From Actinophytocola gossypii (GTDB taxonomy: Bacteria; Actinomycetota; Actinomycetes; Mycobacteriales; Pseudonocardiaceae), in contig NZ_JAFFZE010000025.1 in NCBI RefSeq assembly GCF_025165815.1, forward strand, positions 62,001 to 126,000: a DNA stretch of 64,000 nt, written 5' to 3'. This document shows positions 51,189 through 61,904 of the stretch, one piece after another. A program made the position numbers and the translations under genes. The stretch's first letter is position 1, and every line of letters begins with the position of its first letter. Below the pieces are notes generated by a model, which worked only from the letters and a program-made list of their open reading frames with translations, ran no database searches and was not told where the DNA came from.

Positions 51189-52246
51189 CCTCGCCGAGCT
51201 CCGCATCCTCGTCCGGCGGGACCTTGCTCGACGAGGCCCCCTTGCTCGAGGTGAACAACCTCGTCAAGCACTTCCCGATCCGCGGCGGCCTGATCGGCCG
51301 TCGTCCGACCGGTTTCGTCCAGGCCGTGAACGACATCTCACTGACCGTCGGTCGCGGCGAGACCGTGGCGCTGGTCGGGGAGTCCGGCTGCGGCAAGTCC
51401 ACCACGGCGCGCTCCGTCCTGCGGCTGCTGGAGCCGACGAGCGGCGAGGTCCGGCTGGACGGCGTCGACGTGATGGCGCTCAACCAGAGAGATCTGCGCC
51501 GGGCGCGGCGGGACATGCAGATCGTGTTCCAGGACCCGTACGCCTCGCTGAACCCGCGGATGACCATTCGGCAGACGCTCACCGAGAAGTACGAGCTGTT
51601 CGGCCACCAGGTCACCAAGTCGACGATCTCCGACCTGCTCGACACCGTGGGTCTGGCCGAGGAGTACGCCGACCGGTACCCGCACGAGTTCTCCGGCGGG
51701 CAGCGCCAACGGATCGGCATCGCCAGGGCGATCGCGCTGAACCCGAAGTTCATCGTGCTCGACGAGCCGGTCTCGGCGCTCGACGTGTCGATCCAGGCGC
51801 AGATCATCAACCTGCTCGAGGATCTGCAGGACGAGCTGGGCCTGACCTACCTGTTCATCGCCCACGACCTCTCCGTGGTCCGGCACATCGCCGACCGGGT
51901 GGCGGTGATGTACCTGGGCAGCGTGGTGGAGACGGCCGATCGCGACGAGCTGTTCGACCGGCCGCACCACCCGTACACCCAGGCGCTGATCTCCGCGGTG
52001 CCGATCCCGGACCCGAGGGTGGAGCGGCGTCGGGAACGCATCGTGCTGCGCGGCGACGTGCCGAACCCGGCCAACCCGCCGTCCGGCTGCCGGTTCCGCA
52101 CCCGCTGCTGGAAGTTCGAGCAGCTGTCGGAGACCGACGCGCGCCGGTGCATCGAGGAGCCGCCGCCGCTGTACGAGATCGACGGCAACCCGGCGCACCA
52201 GGCCTCCTGCCACTACGCATCGCTGCGTGACGTGGTGAGGTCCTGA
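51185..52246 (+). CDS. Peptide ABC transporter ATPase, DppF-like
   Basis: 353-residue second ATPase. Walker A GESGCGKST, Q-loop IVFQDPYASLNPRMTIRQ, signature EFSGGQRQRIGIARAI, Walker B IVLDEPVSALD, switch FIAHDLSVV, and C-terminal cysteines CRFRTRCWKFEQL...CIEEPP..CHYAS. The ATGA overlap couples it to DppD. A permease gene with a CTG start follows at once. Confidence 0.95.
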   Translation: MTSPSSASSSGGTLLDEAPLLEVNNLVKHFPIRGGLIGRRPTGFVQAVNDISLTVGRGETVALVGESGCGKSTTARSVLRLLEPTSGEVRLDGVDVMALNQRDLRRARRDMQIVFQDPYASLNPRMTIRQTLTEKYELFGHQVTKSTISDLLDTVGLAEEYADRYPHEFSGGQRQRIGIARAIALNPKFIVLDEPVSALDVSIQAQIINLLEDLQDELGLTYLFIAHDLSVVRHIADRVAVMYLGSVVETADRDELFDRPHHPYTQALISAVPIPDPRVERRRERIVLRGDVPNPANPPSGCRFRTRCWKFEQLSETDARRCIEEPPPLYEIDGNPAHQASCHYASLRDVVRS

Positions 52247-52247
52247 C

Positions 52248-53195
52248 CTGGCCAGGTTCGCCGCACGGCGATTAGCCCAGGCCGTAGCGGCCATCGTCAT
52301 CACGACGATGCTGACCTACTACGGCCTGTTCGTCATGCACGACCCGTTCGCGACGAACAACGGCCGGGTCGTGCCGCCGGAGATCAAGGCGGCGCTGGAC
52401 GCCAAGTTCGGCATGGACGAGCCGTTGCCGGTGCGGTACGTGACCTACCTCGCCAACCTCGTCACCGGCGACCTCGGCATCGACTTCCAACGCCGCCGGG
52501 AGGTCTCCGACCTGATCGTCGCCGCGCTGCCGAACACCGTGCGGCTGGCGCTGATCGCGATCATGCTGCAGCTGGTGATCGGGCTCGTCGCCGGGGTCAT
52601 CGCCGCGATCCACCGCAGCCGGTTCCTGGACGTGCTGATCTCCACCAGCACGGTCCTGCTGCTCGGCATTCCGATCTTCGTGCTCGCGGTCGTGCTGCGC
52701 TCCGAGCTGGCCGGCCTCACCGTGTTCGGCGTCGAGGTGTTCCCCGGTGTGCCGCTGCGGTTCACCACCGAGGTGCCCTGGTTCAAGGAGGTCGCGCTGC
52801 CGGCCGTCACCCTGGCCGTCGGGGAGGTCGCGGTGATCGCCAGGATCGCCAGGGCGGCGATGCTGGACGTGCTGACCGCCGACTTCCTGCGCACGGCCAG
52901 GGCCAAGGGCGTCGCCGAGTGGCGGGTGGTCTTCCACCACGGGTTGCGCAACGCGCTGATCCCGGTGGTGCACCTGGTCGGCATCGGCCTCGGCACGACG
53001 CTGGGCGGAGCGTTCCTGGTCGAAGAGGTCTTCGAGTACCCCGGCCTCGGTTACCTGTTCTTCCGCTCCATCGGCGAGAAGAACGATCCGGTGGTCATGG
53101 CCATCACGGTGTACGCGACCATCACGTTCGTGCTCCTCAGCGCGCTGGCCGACCTGGTGTCCGCGTACCTCGATCCCCGCATCCGGATCCAGTGA
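52248..53195 (+). CDS. Second DppB-like permease, probable CTG start
   Basis: 315-residue permease closely related to the DppB at 48176 (both have RRLAxAV, LGLFVMHDPFA-type and PPEIxxALxxKFGM segments). The first ATG (52308) would delete most of TM1. Upstream in-frame codons run back to a stop at 52236, and the only near-start codon is CTG 52248, with GAGG 7 nt before it. That gives LARFAARRLAQAVAAIVITT, exactly parallel to the paralogue start. EAA motif: LTADFLRTARAKGVAEWRVVFHHGLRNALIPVVH. A rare CTG start is therefore likely. Confidence 0.85.
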   Translation: MARFAARRLAQAVAAIVITTMLTYYGLFVMHDPFATNNGRVVPPEIKAALDAKFGMDEPLPVRYVTYLANLVTGDLGIDFQRRREVSDLIVAALPNTVRLALIAIMLQLVIGLVAGVIAAIHRSRFLDVLISTSTVLLLGIPIFVLAVVLRSELAGLTVFGVEVFPGVPLRFTTEVPWFKEVALPAVTLAVGEVAVIARIARAAMLDVLTADFLRTARAKGVAEWRVVFHHGLRNALIPVVHLVGIGLGTTLGGAFLVEEVFEYPGLGYLFFRSIGEKNDPVVMAITVYATITFVLLSALADLVSAYLDPRIRIQ

Positions 53196-53205
53196 CCGAC
53201 CGACT

Positions 53206-53211
53206 TAGGCT
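53206..53211 (+). promoter_or_regulatory. -10 box (TAGGCT) of leaderless mshB
   Basis: TAGGCT lies 6 nt before GTG 53218; no SD. mshB therefore has its own promoter, separate from the dpp operon. Confidence 0.5.
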
Positions 53212-53217
53212 GATCGA

Positions 53218-54066
53218 GTGACACTTTCCACCGCGCCCCGGCTGCTGCTCGTGCACGCCCATCCGGACGACGAGAGCCTGTGGACCGGCGGCACCATCGC
53301 CCGCTACGCGGCGGCCGACGTGCAGGTCACGCTGGTCACCTGCACGCTCGGCGAGGAGGGCGAGATCATCCCGGAGTCGCTGGCCGGGCTCGCCGCGGAC
53401 CGGGCCGACCAGCTCGGCGGCTACCGGATCGGCGAGCTGCGCTCGGCGTGCGCGGCGCTCGGCGTGTCCGACCACCGCTGGCTCGGCGGCGCGGGCCGCT
53501 GGCGCGACTCGGGCATGGCGGGCATGCCGGCGAACGGGCACCCTCGGGCGTTCGCCGGCGGGGACCTGGACGAGCAGGTGGCCGCGCTGGCCGAGGTGGT
53601 GGCCGAGGTGCGCCCGCAGGTGGTGGTCACCTACGGCCCGGACGGCGGCTACGGGCATCCCGACCACATCCGCGCGCACCAGGTCACGATGGCCGCCTGC
53701 ACGGGCGCGGAGGGGGTCGAGCGGATCTTCCACGCGGTGACCTCGCGGCGCGCGACCGAGCTGGGGGTGGCCGAGCTGGCGGCCGTGCCGGAGCTGCCGT
53801 TCCGGCTGCCGGCGCCGGGCGAGCTGCCGGAGACCGACGACGCGGTGATCACCACCTCGGTGCCGACCGCCGAGGTACTGGCGACCAAGGTGCGGGCGCT
53901 GCGGGCGCACTCCACGCAGGTCAGCGTGTGGCAGTCGGCGGACGGGTCGGCGCGCTGCTACGCGTTGAGCAACGGCGTCGCCCAGCCGCTGCCGGCGGCG
54001 GAGTTCTACGTGCTGGCCGAGGGCGACCCGGACGGCGCGGCAGCGGACCTGTTCGGCGGCCTGTGA
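53218..54066 (+). CDS. mshB: N-acetyl-GlcN-inositol deacetylase MshB
   Basis: 282-residue zinc deacetylase of the LmbE-like fold making GlcN-Ins in mycothiol biosynthesis, the actinobacterial thiol. Zinc ligands: H14/D17 in VHAHPDDES and H in GGYGHPDHIRAHQ. Other family segments: TLVTCTLGEEGEI, RIGELRSACAALGV, WLGGAGRWRDSGMAG. GTG 53218 from the -10 spacing. A membrane-protein gene overlaps its stop (TGATG). Mycothiol conjugate amidase Mca is a close relative but the GRWRDSGM and position beside dapC support MshB. Confidence 0.9.
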   Translation: MTLSTAPRLLLVHAHPDDESLWTGGTIARYAAADVQVTLVTCTLGEEGEIIPESLAGLAADRADQLGGYRIGELRSACAALGVSDHRWLGGAGRWRDSGMAGMPANGHPRAFAGGDLDEQVAALAEVVAEVRPQVVVTYGPDGGYGHPDHIRAHQVTMAACTGAEGVERIFHAVTSRRATELGVAELAAVPELPFRLPAPGELPETDDAVITTSVPTAEVLATKVRALRAHSTQVSVWQSADGSARCYALSNGVAQPLPAAEFYVLAEGDPDGAAADLFGGL

Positions 54067-54458
54067 TGACCGCGCGGGACCGGGTGCTCCTCGTGGTGCT
54101 GATGCTGGACGCGGTGGTGCTCGGGGTGGTGGAGCTGATGTTCCTGCCGCTGTCGTTCGACGGGTACCTGCTGCCGAACCTGGGTGGGTTCCCGCTGCCG
54201 CTGATGCCGCTGCTGGCCGCGGTGACCACGCCGCTGCTGGTCTCAGTGGCTGGGACGCTGTCGCCTCGGGTGGTGGTCGCGGCCGCTCCCCTGGCAGCGT
54301 GGATCGTGACGGTCGCGTGGGTCGGTGTGTTCGGGCCGGGCGGGGACGTGCTGCTGACCGCGGACTGGCGCTCGCTGCTGCTGTTCGGCTGCGGGGCGCT
54401 GCCGTCGGCGGTGGTGCTCGGCCGCGTGCTGGCCGCCACACATTCGGCCCCACGGTGA
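54066..54458 (+). CDS. Small membrane protein behind mshB
   Basis: 130-residue protein with four predicted TM helices (VLLVVLMLDAVVLGVVELMFL, LLPNLGGFPLPLMPLLAAVTTPLLVSVAG, VVVAAAPLAAWIVTVAWVGVF, LLLFGCGALPSAVVLGRVL). No recognised family. Coupled to mshB by TGATG, so likely co-expressed. Conserved in this position in related actinobacteria by recollection only; function unknown. Confidence 0.75.
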   Translation: MTARDRVLLVVLMLDAVVLGVVELMFLPLSFDGYLLPNLGGFPLPLMPLLAAVTTPLLVSVAGTLSPRVVVAAAPLAAWIVTVAWVGVFGPGGDVLLTADWRSLLLFGCGALPSAVVLGRVLAATHSAPR

Positions 54459-54547
54459 CGTCGCTCGAGTGCCGAGGGGGATACTAGCGACAGCCGGTAA
54501 CCTCCGCGTGCAGGCACATCTCTCACAGGAAGAAGCAGGAGAACGCA

Positions 54548-54874
54548 GTGACCTATGTGATCGCCGAGCCCTGCATCGATTTGCTCGACAAAGCGTGCAT
54601 CGAAGAGTGCCCGGTCGACTGCATCTACGAAGGGGACCGGATGCTCTACATCCACCCCGACGAGTGCGTGGACTGCGGCGCCTGCGAGCCGGTGTGCCCG
54701 GTCGAGGCCATCTACTACGAGGACGACGTCCCCGACCAGTGGAAGGAATACACCAAGGCCAACGTCGACTTCTTCGACGAGCTCGGTTCCCCGGGCGGCG
54801 CGGCCAAGGTGGGCAAGGTCGCCGCGGACCCGCAGTGGATCAAGGACCTGCCCCCGGTCCAGCACGACGAGTGA
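54548..54874 (+). CDS. fdxA: 7Fe ferredoxin FdxA
   Basis: 108-residue ferredoxin with one [3Fe-4S] and one [4Fe-4S] cluster. Cys motif 1 [10 protein letters not shown] (residues ~16-25) and motif 2 [16 protein letters not shown] (~39-54). The C-terminal helix ([17 protein letters not shown]) is typical. Electron carrier for cytochrome P450s or other oxidoreductases. GTG start preceded by GGAAGAAGCAGGAGA. The GTGA overlap with dapC and order fdxA-dapC is common in actinobacteria. Confidence 0.95.
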   Translation: MTYVIAEPCIDLLDKACIEECPVDCIYEGDRMLYIHPDECVDCGACEPVCPVEAIYYEDDVPDQWKEYTKANVDFFDELGSPGGAAKVGKVAADPQWIKDLPPVQHDE

Positions 54875-55953
54875 GCCGCGCGCTCCCGACCTTCCCGTGG
54901 GACTCGCTGGCATCGGCCAAGGCCAGGGCCGTTGAGCATCCGGCCGGGGTGATCGACCTGTCCGTCGGCACCCCGGTCGACCCGGTGCCCGACGTCATCC
55001 AGCGGGCCCTGCTCGACGCCGCCGCCGAGCCCGGCTACCCGACCACGCACGGCACGCCCGCCCTGCGCGCGGCGGCCGCCGGTGCGCTGGCCCGCCGGCA
55101 CGGGGTGACGGTGCCGGCGCAGGACGTGCTGCCCACGATCGGGTCCAAGGAGCTGGTGGCGTGGCTGCCCACGCTGCTCGGCCTGGGGCCAGCGGACACG
55201 GTGGTGATCCCGGCGCTGGCCTACCCGACGTACGAGGTCGGGGTGCGGCTGGCGGGGGCGTCGGTGCTGCGGTCGGACGGGCTGTTCGCGGCCGGGCCGG
55301 CGCGGCCCGCGCTGGTGTGGGTGAACTCGCCGTCGAACCCGACCGGGCAGGTGCTGCCGGTGGAGCACCTGCGCAAGGTGGTGGCGTGGGCGCGGGAGCG
55401 GGGCGCCGTGGTCGCCTCGGACGAGTGCTACCTGACGCTGGGGTACTCGTCCGCGCCGACGTCGATCCTGCACCCGTCGGTGTGCGACGGGGACGTGACG
55501 GGGTTGCTGGCGGTGCACTCGCTGTCGAAGTCGTCGAGCCTGGCGGGGTACCGGGCGGGGTTGGTGACCGGCGACCCGGCGCTGGTGGCCGGCCTGCTGG
55601 CGGCGCGCAAGCACGCGGGGATGATCGTGCCCCGGCCGATCCAGGCCGCGATGACGGCGGCGTTGTCCGACGACGAGCACGTGGCGGTCCAGCGTTCGCG
55701 GTTCGCGGGCAGGCGGTCGGTGCTTCGGGCGGCGTTCGAGGGGGCGGGGTTCCGGATCGACCACTCGGCGGCGGGCCTGTACCTGTGGGCCACCCGGGAC
55801 GAGCCGGGGTGGGACACGGTCACCTGGCTCGCCGAACGCGGCGTCCTGGTGGCCCCTGGGTCCTTCTACGGGCCCGCGGGTGAGCGGCACGTGCGGGTGG
55901 CGCTCACGGTCTCCGACGAGCAGGCGGCGTCGGTGGCCGCGCGGCTGCGCTGA
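54871..55953 (+). CDS. dapC: Succinyldiaminopimelate transaminase
   Basis: 360-residue fold type I PLP aminotransferase in the succinylase lysine/DAP pathway. PLP lysine in [14 protein letters not shown], the [16 protein letters not shown] substrate segment, [12 protein letters not shown] and DECYLTLGY (PLP Asp/Tyr). GTG 54871 overlaps the fdxA stop. The last 50 bases converge with and overlap the CHAD gene. DapD (59.5 kb) and DapE (61.9 kb) act before and after it in the pathway. Confidence 0.9.
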   Translation: MSRALPTFPWDSLASAKARAVEHPAGVIDLSVGTPVDPVPDVIQRALLDAAAEPGYPTTHGTPALRAAAAGALARRHGVTVPAQDVLPTIGSKELVAWLPTLLGLGPADTVVIPALAYPTYEVGVRLAGASVLRSDGLFAAGPARPALVWVNSPSNPTGQVLPVEHLRKVVAWARERGAVVASDECYLTLGYSSAPTSILHPSVCDGDVTGLLAVHSLSKSSSLAGYRAGLVTGDPALVAGLLAARKHAGMIVPRPIQAAMTAALSDDEHVAVQRSRFAGRRSVLRAAFEGAGFRIDHSAAGLYLWATRDEPGWDTVTWLAERGVLVAPGSFYGPAGERHVRVALTVSDEQAASVAARLR

Positions 55954-56791
55954 GCAGGTCGGCGGCGAGGCGGTCGACCTCGGTGAAGGCCTCGTGCCAG
56001 CGGGCGCGACGGTCGGCCCTGACGGCGTGCTCCCGCTCCACCAGGCGACCGGCGACGAAGACGGCCTCGTGGTCGATGTCGGCGAGCTCGGTGAGGTCGG
56101 CGAGTTGGTCGCGGATCTCCGCCTCGGCCACGCAGGCGTCCTGGTGGTCGCCGAGGACGTCCTGGAACTCGCGGGTGGCTTTGATCAGCCTGCGGACCGG
56201 TTTGCCGCCGGTCGGCTCGGCCAGCTCGGCGGCGTAGCGCAGGCGTTTGCCGCGGATGCGCAGCGCGTGCAGGTCGTCGTCGGGTGGGTCGTCGCCGAGG
56301 GCCAGCGCGTCCCGGCGGAGCTTGCGGTGCGGGCCGGCGATGACCTCCAGCAACGCGTCCCCGTCCCGAGGGGCGGGGACGCGCAGGCCGGTGAGGGTGT
56401 GCAGCAGGGCCGTGTACCGGCTGCCGTCGAAGACCTCCAGCAGCCGGCGCCTGGCCCGCCGGCGGTCGGCGACCAGGCCGGCGAGCAGGCGTTCGACCGC
56501 GGCCCGCTCCGCAGGCGGGAAGTCGGCGGACTGGGTGCGGATGCGGCCGAGCAGCACGTCCAGGTCGCGGACCCGGCCGAGGACGCCGCCCAGCCAGCGC
56601 AGTTCGTCCCGTACCGGGTCGAGGCCGGTGTCCGGGGTGGCCTTGAGCGCGGCCCGGAGGCGGCGGACCGCGACCCGCATCTGGTGCACGCCCTCGGGGT
56701 CGTCGCCGAGCCGCGCCACGGCCTCGTGCTCGACGAGCGCACGCACCTGTTCCTCGACCCGAGCGGAGATGTCGAGGCCGGCGCGTCCCAC
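55904..56791 (-). CDS. CHAD domain protein
   Basis: 295-residue alpha-helical CHAD protein; these bind inorganic polyphosphate and often associate with polyphosphate granules. Conserved His/Arg/Lys: VHQMRVAVRRLRAALKAT (residues ~32-49), LRWLGGVLGRVRDLDVLL, DDDLHALRIRGKRLRYAAELAEP and FQDVLGDHQDACVAE. GTG 56791 is 4 bp after the upstream stop. Its end overlaps the converging dapC by 50 bp. No CYTH domain or adenylate cyclase is adjacent. Confidence 0.88.
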   Translation of the reverse strand: MGRAGLDISARVEEQVRALVEHEAVARLGDDPEGVHQMRVAVRRLRAALKATPDTGLDPVRDELRWLGGVLGRVRDLDVLLGRIRTQSADFPPAERAAVERLLAGLVADRRRARRRLLEVFDGSRYTALLHTLTGLRVPAPRDGDALLEVIAGPHRKLRRDALALGDDPPDDDLHALRIRGKRLRYAAELAEPTGGKPVRRLIKATREFQDVLGDHQDACVAEAEIRDQLADLTELADIDHEAVFVAGRLVEREHAVRADRRARWHEAFTEVDRLAADLLSAAARPPTPPARRRP

Positions 56792-56795
56792 GGGC

Positions 56796-57050
56796 TCAGG
56801 CGGCGGAGAGCGCGTCCCGCAGCTGGCGGGCCAGCTCGGCCTCGGTGTAGAAGTACCGGCCGTGGGTCTCGCGCAGCGTCTGCTCGGAGTCCGCACTCAG
56901 CACGATGACCTCCGTGCCGGCGTACTCGGCCACCCGTTCCAGCTCGAACCGCCGGCGCATGGCGGTGTCGCCGTCGGCGAAGGACTCCTGCACGAGGAGC
57001 TCCCCGGTCTCACGGCGATAGACGAGCACGACATGGATCACGTTGTTCAT
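56796..57050 (-). CDS. Small hypothetical protein (84 aa)
   Basis: Compact alpha-beta protein: MNNVIHVVLVYRRETGELLVQ then DGDTAMRRRFELERVAEY, TEVIVLSADSEQTLRETHGRYF and a final helix EAELARQLRDALSA. No family recognised. ATG 57050; CTACCATGAAC upstream contains the TGA of a short open frame ending inside its start. It is co-directional with the CHAD gene, with 4 bp between them, so they form an operon. Confidence 0.75.
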   Translation of the reverse strand: MNNVIHVVLVYRRETGELLVQESFADGDTAMRRRFELERVAEYAGTEVIVLSADSEQTLRETHGRYFYTEAELARQLRDALSAA

Positions 57051-57151
57051 GGTAGCCGCTCCAGAAGGTTGTCGAGGGAGTCGATCGCCGCCCGCACGGG
57101 GGCGACCGGTTTCCCGTAGCGCCGCACCTCCAGGTCGACAAGCTTGGGTGT

Positions 57152-58753
<1,602 letters not shown>

Positions 58754-58823
58754 ACCACACCTCCAAGGCGGACACACGGGAACCGGGGTCGCCTCAGAAG
58801 TCCATGTCGCTCGCGCCTCCACA

Positions 58824-58843
58824 AACGCTACTCAAGTTGCGTT
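58824..58843. promoter_or_regulatory. TetR-family operator
   Basis: AACGC-T-ACT-CA-AGT-T-GCGTT: arms AACGC.ACT / AGT.GCGTT pair perfectly around a 2-nt centre. It lies between ABC-F and tetR and touches the tetR -10 (TAGCAT at 58843-58848), so TetR binding would repress its own promoter and probably the divergent ABC-F gene. Confidence 0.8.
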
Positions 58844-58848
58844 AGCAT
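58843..58848 (+). promoter_or_regulatory. -10 box (TAGCAT) of tetR
   Basis: TAGCAT is 6 nt before ATG 58855 with no SD; its first base is the last of the operator. Leaderless. Confidence 0.5.
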
Positions 58849-58854
58849 GGTGCC

Positions 58855-59466
58855 ATGTCCACCACGCCGGCGCAACCCGTTACCCGTCCCGGCGGCCGCA
58901 CCGCCCGCACCCGAGCGGCCGTGCGCGACGCGACCCTGGCCGAACTCGCCGCGCACGGTCACCGCGGCCTCACCGTGGAGGGCGTCGCGGAACGCTCCGG
59001 GGTGCACAAGACCACCGTCTACCGCCGCTGGGGCGGGGTGGACGGGCTGATCGTGGACGCCCTCGACCTGGCAGCCGACGACGACTGGCAACCGGCCGAC
59101 ACCGGCACCTTCGCCGGCGACTGCCGGGCATTGGCCGACGCGGTCCGGCGCTCGTTCGCCGACCGGACCGAGGGCGCCGCCTCCACGGCGATCGTCGCGG
59201 CGGCGTTCCAGTCGACCAGGGCGGCGGATGCCCTGCGGAAGTTCTACGCCGACCGGCACCAGCGGTCGGAGGTCGTGGTGGACCGGGCGGTCGCCCGCGG
59301 CGAACTGCCCGCGGAGACGGACGCGGCCGCGATCGTCCGGGCCGTGGTGGCGCCGCTGTACCACCGGCTGTTCGTCACCCGCGAGCCGATCGACGAGCGG
59401 GTGACCGAACATGCCGCGGCCGCCGCGGTGGCCGCCGCGCTCGCCGGGGTGTTCGCCCAAACCTAA
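58855..59466 (+). CDS. TetR-family transcriptional regulator
   Basis: 203-residue repressor. N-terminal HTH ([51 protein letters not shown], residues ~20-70) with the recognition helix [12 protein letters not shown], and a C-terminal ligand domain (TetR_C-type [32 protein letters not shown]-like end). Divergent from ABC-F with its operator between; a small-molecule drug that also targets the ribosome is a plausible inducer. Confidence 0.9.
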   Translation: MSTTPAQPVTRPGGRTARTRAAVRDATLAELAAHGHRGLTVEGVAERSGVHKTTVYRRWGGVDGLIVDALDLAADDDWQPADTGTFAGDCRALADAVRRSFADRTEGAASTAIVAAAFQSTRAADALRKFYADRHQRSEVVVDRAVARGELPAETDAAAIVRAVVAPLYHRLFVTREPIDERVTEHAAAAAVAAALAGVFAQT

Positions 59467-60434
59467 TTCGCGTGCAAAGCCTCGTTGAGGGTTACGCCGG
59501 CGCCGGTGCGGGCGACGGCCTCGACGGCGCCGGTGGCCGAGTTGCGGCGGAACAGCAGGCCGGGCACGCCGGACAGCTCGCGGGCCTTGACCAGCCGCCC
59601 GTCCTCGAGCGCGACCTTCGTGCCGGCGGTGACGTACAAGCCGGCCTCCACGACGCAGTCGTCGCCCAGCGAGATGCCGACGCCGGCGTTCGCGCCGATC
59701 AGGCAGCCGGCGCCGATCGAGATGGTCTCCTTGCCGCCGCCGGACAGCGTGCCCATGATCGACGCGCCGCCGCCGACGTCCGAGCCGTCGCCGACCACCA
59801 CGCCGGCGGAGATCCGGCCCTCGACCATGGACGCGCCGAGCGTGCCCGCGTTGAAGTTCACGAAGCCCTCGTGCATGACCGTCGTCCCGGTCGCCAGGTG
59901 CGCGCCGAGCCGCACCCGGTCCGCGTCACCGATCCGCACCCCGGCCGGCACCACGTAGTCGACCATCCGGGGAAACTTGTCCACCCCGTACACGGTCACC
60001 GCGCCCCGCCCGCGCAGCCGCAGCCGGGTGGCGGCGAAGCCCTCCACCCGGCACGGCCCGTGGTTGGTCCACACGACGTTCGCCAACACCCCGAACAGCC
60101 CGTCCAGGTTCAGCCCGTGCGGCGCGACCAGCCGGCTCGACAGCAGGTGCAGCCGCAGGTACGCGTCGTGCGCGTCGGCCGGCGGCTCGGCCAGCGAGAC
60201 GGTCCCGGTGCGCACCGCGACCACCTCGACCGACCGGGCGGGGTCCGGGCCGAGCAGCGCCGAGACCCCGGTGCCGAGTTCGTCGACCGCCTCCTGCTCG
60301 GACAGCCGCTGGGTGCCCGGCACCGCGTCGTCGTCCAACTTCGGGTGCGGGAACCAGGTGTCCAGGATCGTGCCGTCGTCCGCCACGGTGGCGATGCCGA
60401 CTCCCTGCGCGCCGGTGATCTCAGTGCTGCTCAC
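59463..60434 (-). CDS. dapD: 2,3,4,5-tetrahydropyridine-2,6-dicarboxylate N-succinyltransferase
   Basis: 323-residue enzyme of the succinylase DAP/lysine pathway, acting before DapC. C-terminal left-handed beta-helix with hexapeptide repeats ([58 protein letters not shown], residues ~205-265); active-site region VHEG-type [20 protein letters not shown] 60434 lies 7 nt after TAGCCT, so leaderless. The -10 shares its TAG with the stop of the preceding anti-sigma-like gene. Its last bases overlap the tetR stop. Confidence 0.93.
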   Translation of the reverse strand: MSSTEITGAQGVGIATVADDGTILDTWFPHPKLDDDAVPGTQRLSEQEAVDELGTGVSALLGPDPARSVEVVAVRTGTVSLAEPPADAHDAYLRLHLLSSRLVAPHGLNLDGLFGVLANVVWTNHGPCRVEGFAATRLRLRGRGAVTVYGVDKFPRMVDYVVPAGVRIGDADRVRLGAHLATGTTVMHEGFVNFNAGTLGASMVEGRISAGVVVGDGSDVGGGASIMGTLSGGGKETISIGAGCLIGANAGVGISLGDDCVVEAGLYVTAGTKVALEDGRLVKARELSGVPGLLFRRNSATGAVEAVARTGAGVTLNEALHAN

Positions 60435-60441
60435 GCCCGTG

Positions 60442-60447
60442 AGGCTA
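60442..60447 (-). promoter_or_regulatory. -10 box (TAGCCT) of leaderless dapD
   Basis: TAGCCT is 7 nt before GTG 60434. Its first three bases are also the stop codon of the sigma-associated membrane protein gene (60445-60447), so dapD's promoter is embedded in the end of that gene. Confidence 0.5.
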
Positions 60448-61320
60448 GTCGAGGTGGAACCGGGGGTCGGCGGCCAGTGCGGCCAGCTGCTCGGCGGTGA
60501 ACGGAAGCCCGTCCAGGGCCGGGAAGTTCGTGAACGCGCGGTCGGCCGCCTGTCCGACGTACACCAAGGTGCCGTCCTCGTGCCGGTAGCCGGCCCACTG
60601 GTCGAACTGGTCGCGGCCGCCGGGGGGGACGGTGACCACCGCGACCCGCTTGCCGTCGACCAGCACCTCCGTGCAGTCGCCCATCCCACCCCAGTACGGC
60701 GGCATGTCGCAGCCCTCGCCGACTCCCGGGCCACCCGGCGTCCGCACCGCGGCGGACAGCCTGCCGACCCCGTCACCCTTCGTCAGCGCCACGTCGGCCG
60801 AGTACGTCCACACCTCGACCCCGTCGAAGGTGTCGTCGTAGTTCGCCTGGTGCGTCCTCATCGGCGACCCGGCGAGGTCCCCGGTGCCCACGAGGTCGTC
60901 CGGCGTCTCGTACCCGGCCGGCACCGCGGCCTCCAGCTCGGTGAGCACCGTCATGCCCGCGTCGTACTCGGGCCCTTCGGTGGCCGTGCGGTCGGTCTGC
61001 CCGTTGGGCCAGGACGGCTCGGTCTCCTCGGTCGACACGGCCGACGACGGCGCCTCCGTGGTCTGGGTGACCGACACGCTCGGCTGGCCGGCGGCGACGT
61101 TCAGGCCGGGTGCGTCCCCGGACCCCGACGGGACCAGCACCGCCACGCCGACGGCGATCGCCACCACGGCGGCCGCGCTGCCCCCGCCGGCCCACATGGC
61201 GCGCCGGCGCCTGCGGTCGCGCCGGGCGGCGTCCAGTACCGGCCCCTCGTTCATCGGCGGCGGCTCGGGGGTGGCGGACATGTTCGTGCGCAGGGCGTCC
61301 CGGAACTCGTGCTCGTTCAT
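60445..61320 (-). CDS. Membrane protein linked to SigE-type sigma factor (anti-sigma-like)
   Basis: 291-residue single-pass protein: cytosolic N-terminus ([36 protein letters not shown], residues 4-38), TM at ~42-62 ([15 protein letters not shown]), and an extracytoplasmic Ser/Thr-rich domain ([20 protein letters not shown]) then a globular part with [25 protein letters not shown]. It lacks a clear zinc HCC anti-sigma motif, yet location right after the sigma gene is typical of SigE-family partner proteins. 16 bp follow the sigma stop. Confidence 0.75.
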   Translation of the reverse strand: MNEHEFRDALRTNMSATPEPPPMNEGPVLDAARRDRRRRRAMWAGGGSAAAVVAIAVGVAVLVPSGSGDAPGLNVAAGQPSVSVTQTTEAPSSAVSTEETEPSWPNGQTDRTATEGPEYDAGMTVLTELEAAVPAGYETPDDLVGTGDLAGSPMRTHQANYDDTFDGVEVWTYSADVALTKGDGVGRLSAAVRTPGGPGVGEGCDMPPYWGGMGDCTEVLVDGKRVAVVTVPPGGRDQFDQWAGYRHEDGTLVYVGQAADRAFTNFPALDGLPFTAEQLAALAADPRFHLD

Positions 61321-61336
61321 GGGTGTCTCCGTGGTG

Positions 61337-61828
61337 TCAGAAGGTGGAGGTGGGAACCAGGTGGCGCAGCGCGTCGAGGCCGCGGGCGGTCTGGCTCTTG
61401 ACGGTGCCGGCCGTGCACTTCAGTGCCTTGGCGGTGTCCTCGACGGACATGTCCTCCCAGTAGCGGAGCACCAGGGCGGCCCGCTGCCGGGGCGCGACGT
61501 CGGCGAGCGCGCCCAGCAGCACCATCCGGTCCTCGACGCTCCCGGCGACCGGCTCGGACCGGTCGTCGTGCTCGGCGGTCGGCCGTTCCCGGTGGAAGAA
61601 CCCGCGCCGGCTCTCGTCCAGGAACGTGCGCACGAGGATCTGCCGGGTGTAGGCGTCCAACGTCTCGTGCCCGGCGATCCGGTGCCAGGCCCGGTACAGC
61701 TTCACGAACGCCGTCTGCACCAGGTCCTCCGCGCGATGCCAGTCACCGCACAGGAGGTACGCGGTGCCACGCATGGTGCTCGACCGGCTCGCGAAGTAGT
61801 CGGCGAACGCCGCGTCGCGATCTTGCAT
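61337..61828 (-). CDS. SigE-family ECF RNA polymerase sigma factor
   Basis: 163-residue group IV sigma factor. Region 2 ([41 protein letters not shown], residues ~8-48, -10 recognition), linker, and region 4 ([51 protein letters not shown] at ~120-150). Typical of actinobacterial SigE-family (short, no anti-sigma HCC). GGAGG before ATG 61828. Followed by its membrane partner; probable autoregulated operon. Confidence 0.9.
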   Translation of the reverse strand: MQDRDAAFADYFASRSSTMRGTAYLLCGDWHRAEDLVQTAFVKLYRAWHRIAGHETLDAYTRQILVRTFLDESRRGFFHRERPTAEHDDRSEPVAGSVEDRMVLLGALADVAPRQRAALVLRYWEDMSVEDTAKALKCTAGTVKSQTARGLDALRHLVPTSTF

Positions 61829-61856
61829 GAAGCCTCCCTGTGGTGTCCCCGGGTTA

Positions 61857-61885
61857 GTCACGCGGGGTGCCACCCGCCGGGTTGC
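61857..61885 (-). promoter_or_regulatory. Candidate ECF-type promoter of the sigma operon
   Basis: On the minus strand GCAACC (61885-61880) and CGTGAC (61862-61857) are separated by 17 nt, matching the AAC/CGT style of ECF-dependent promoters, about 29 nt before the start codon. Could give autoregulation. Confidence 0.35.
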
Positions 61886-61892
61886 AGGCGGG

Positions 61893-61898
61893 TACGTT
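61893..61898 (+). promoter_or_regulatory. -10 box (TACGTT) of leaderless dapE
   Basis: TACGTT lies 6 nt before GTG 61905. It supports choosing this GTG over an upstream ATG at 61827, which would lie inside the divergent sigma gene. Confidence 0.5.
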
Positions 61899-61904
61899 TT
61901 TCCC

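Noticed and set aside
57047-57127. 26-codon frame (GTG 57127) ending in the start of the 84-aa gene
   Set aside because: The CCATGA overlap is tempting but there is no SD at proper spacing and the frame is just the readthrough of the ABC-F frame.
58794-58805. Three-codon upstream ORF (M-D-F) before the ABC-F gene as an attenuator
   Set aside because: Too short to be distinguished from chance, no SD and no terminator pair; the TetR operator explains regulation better.
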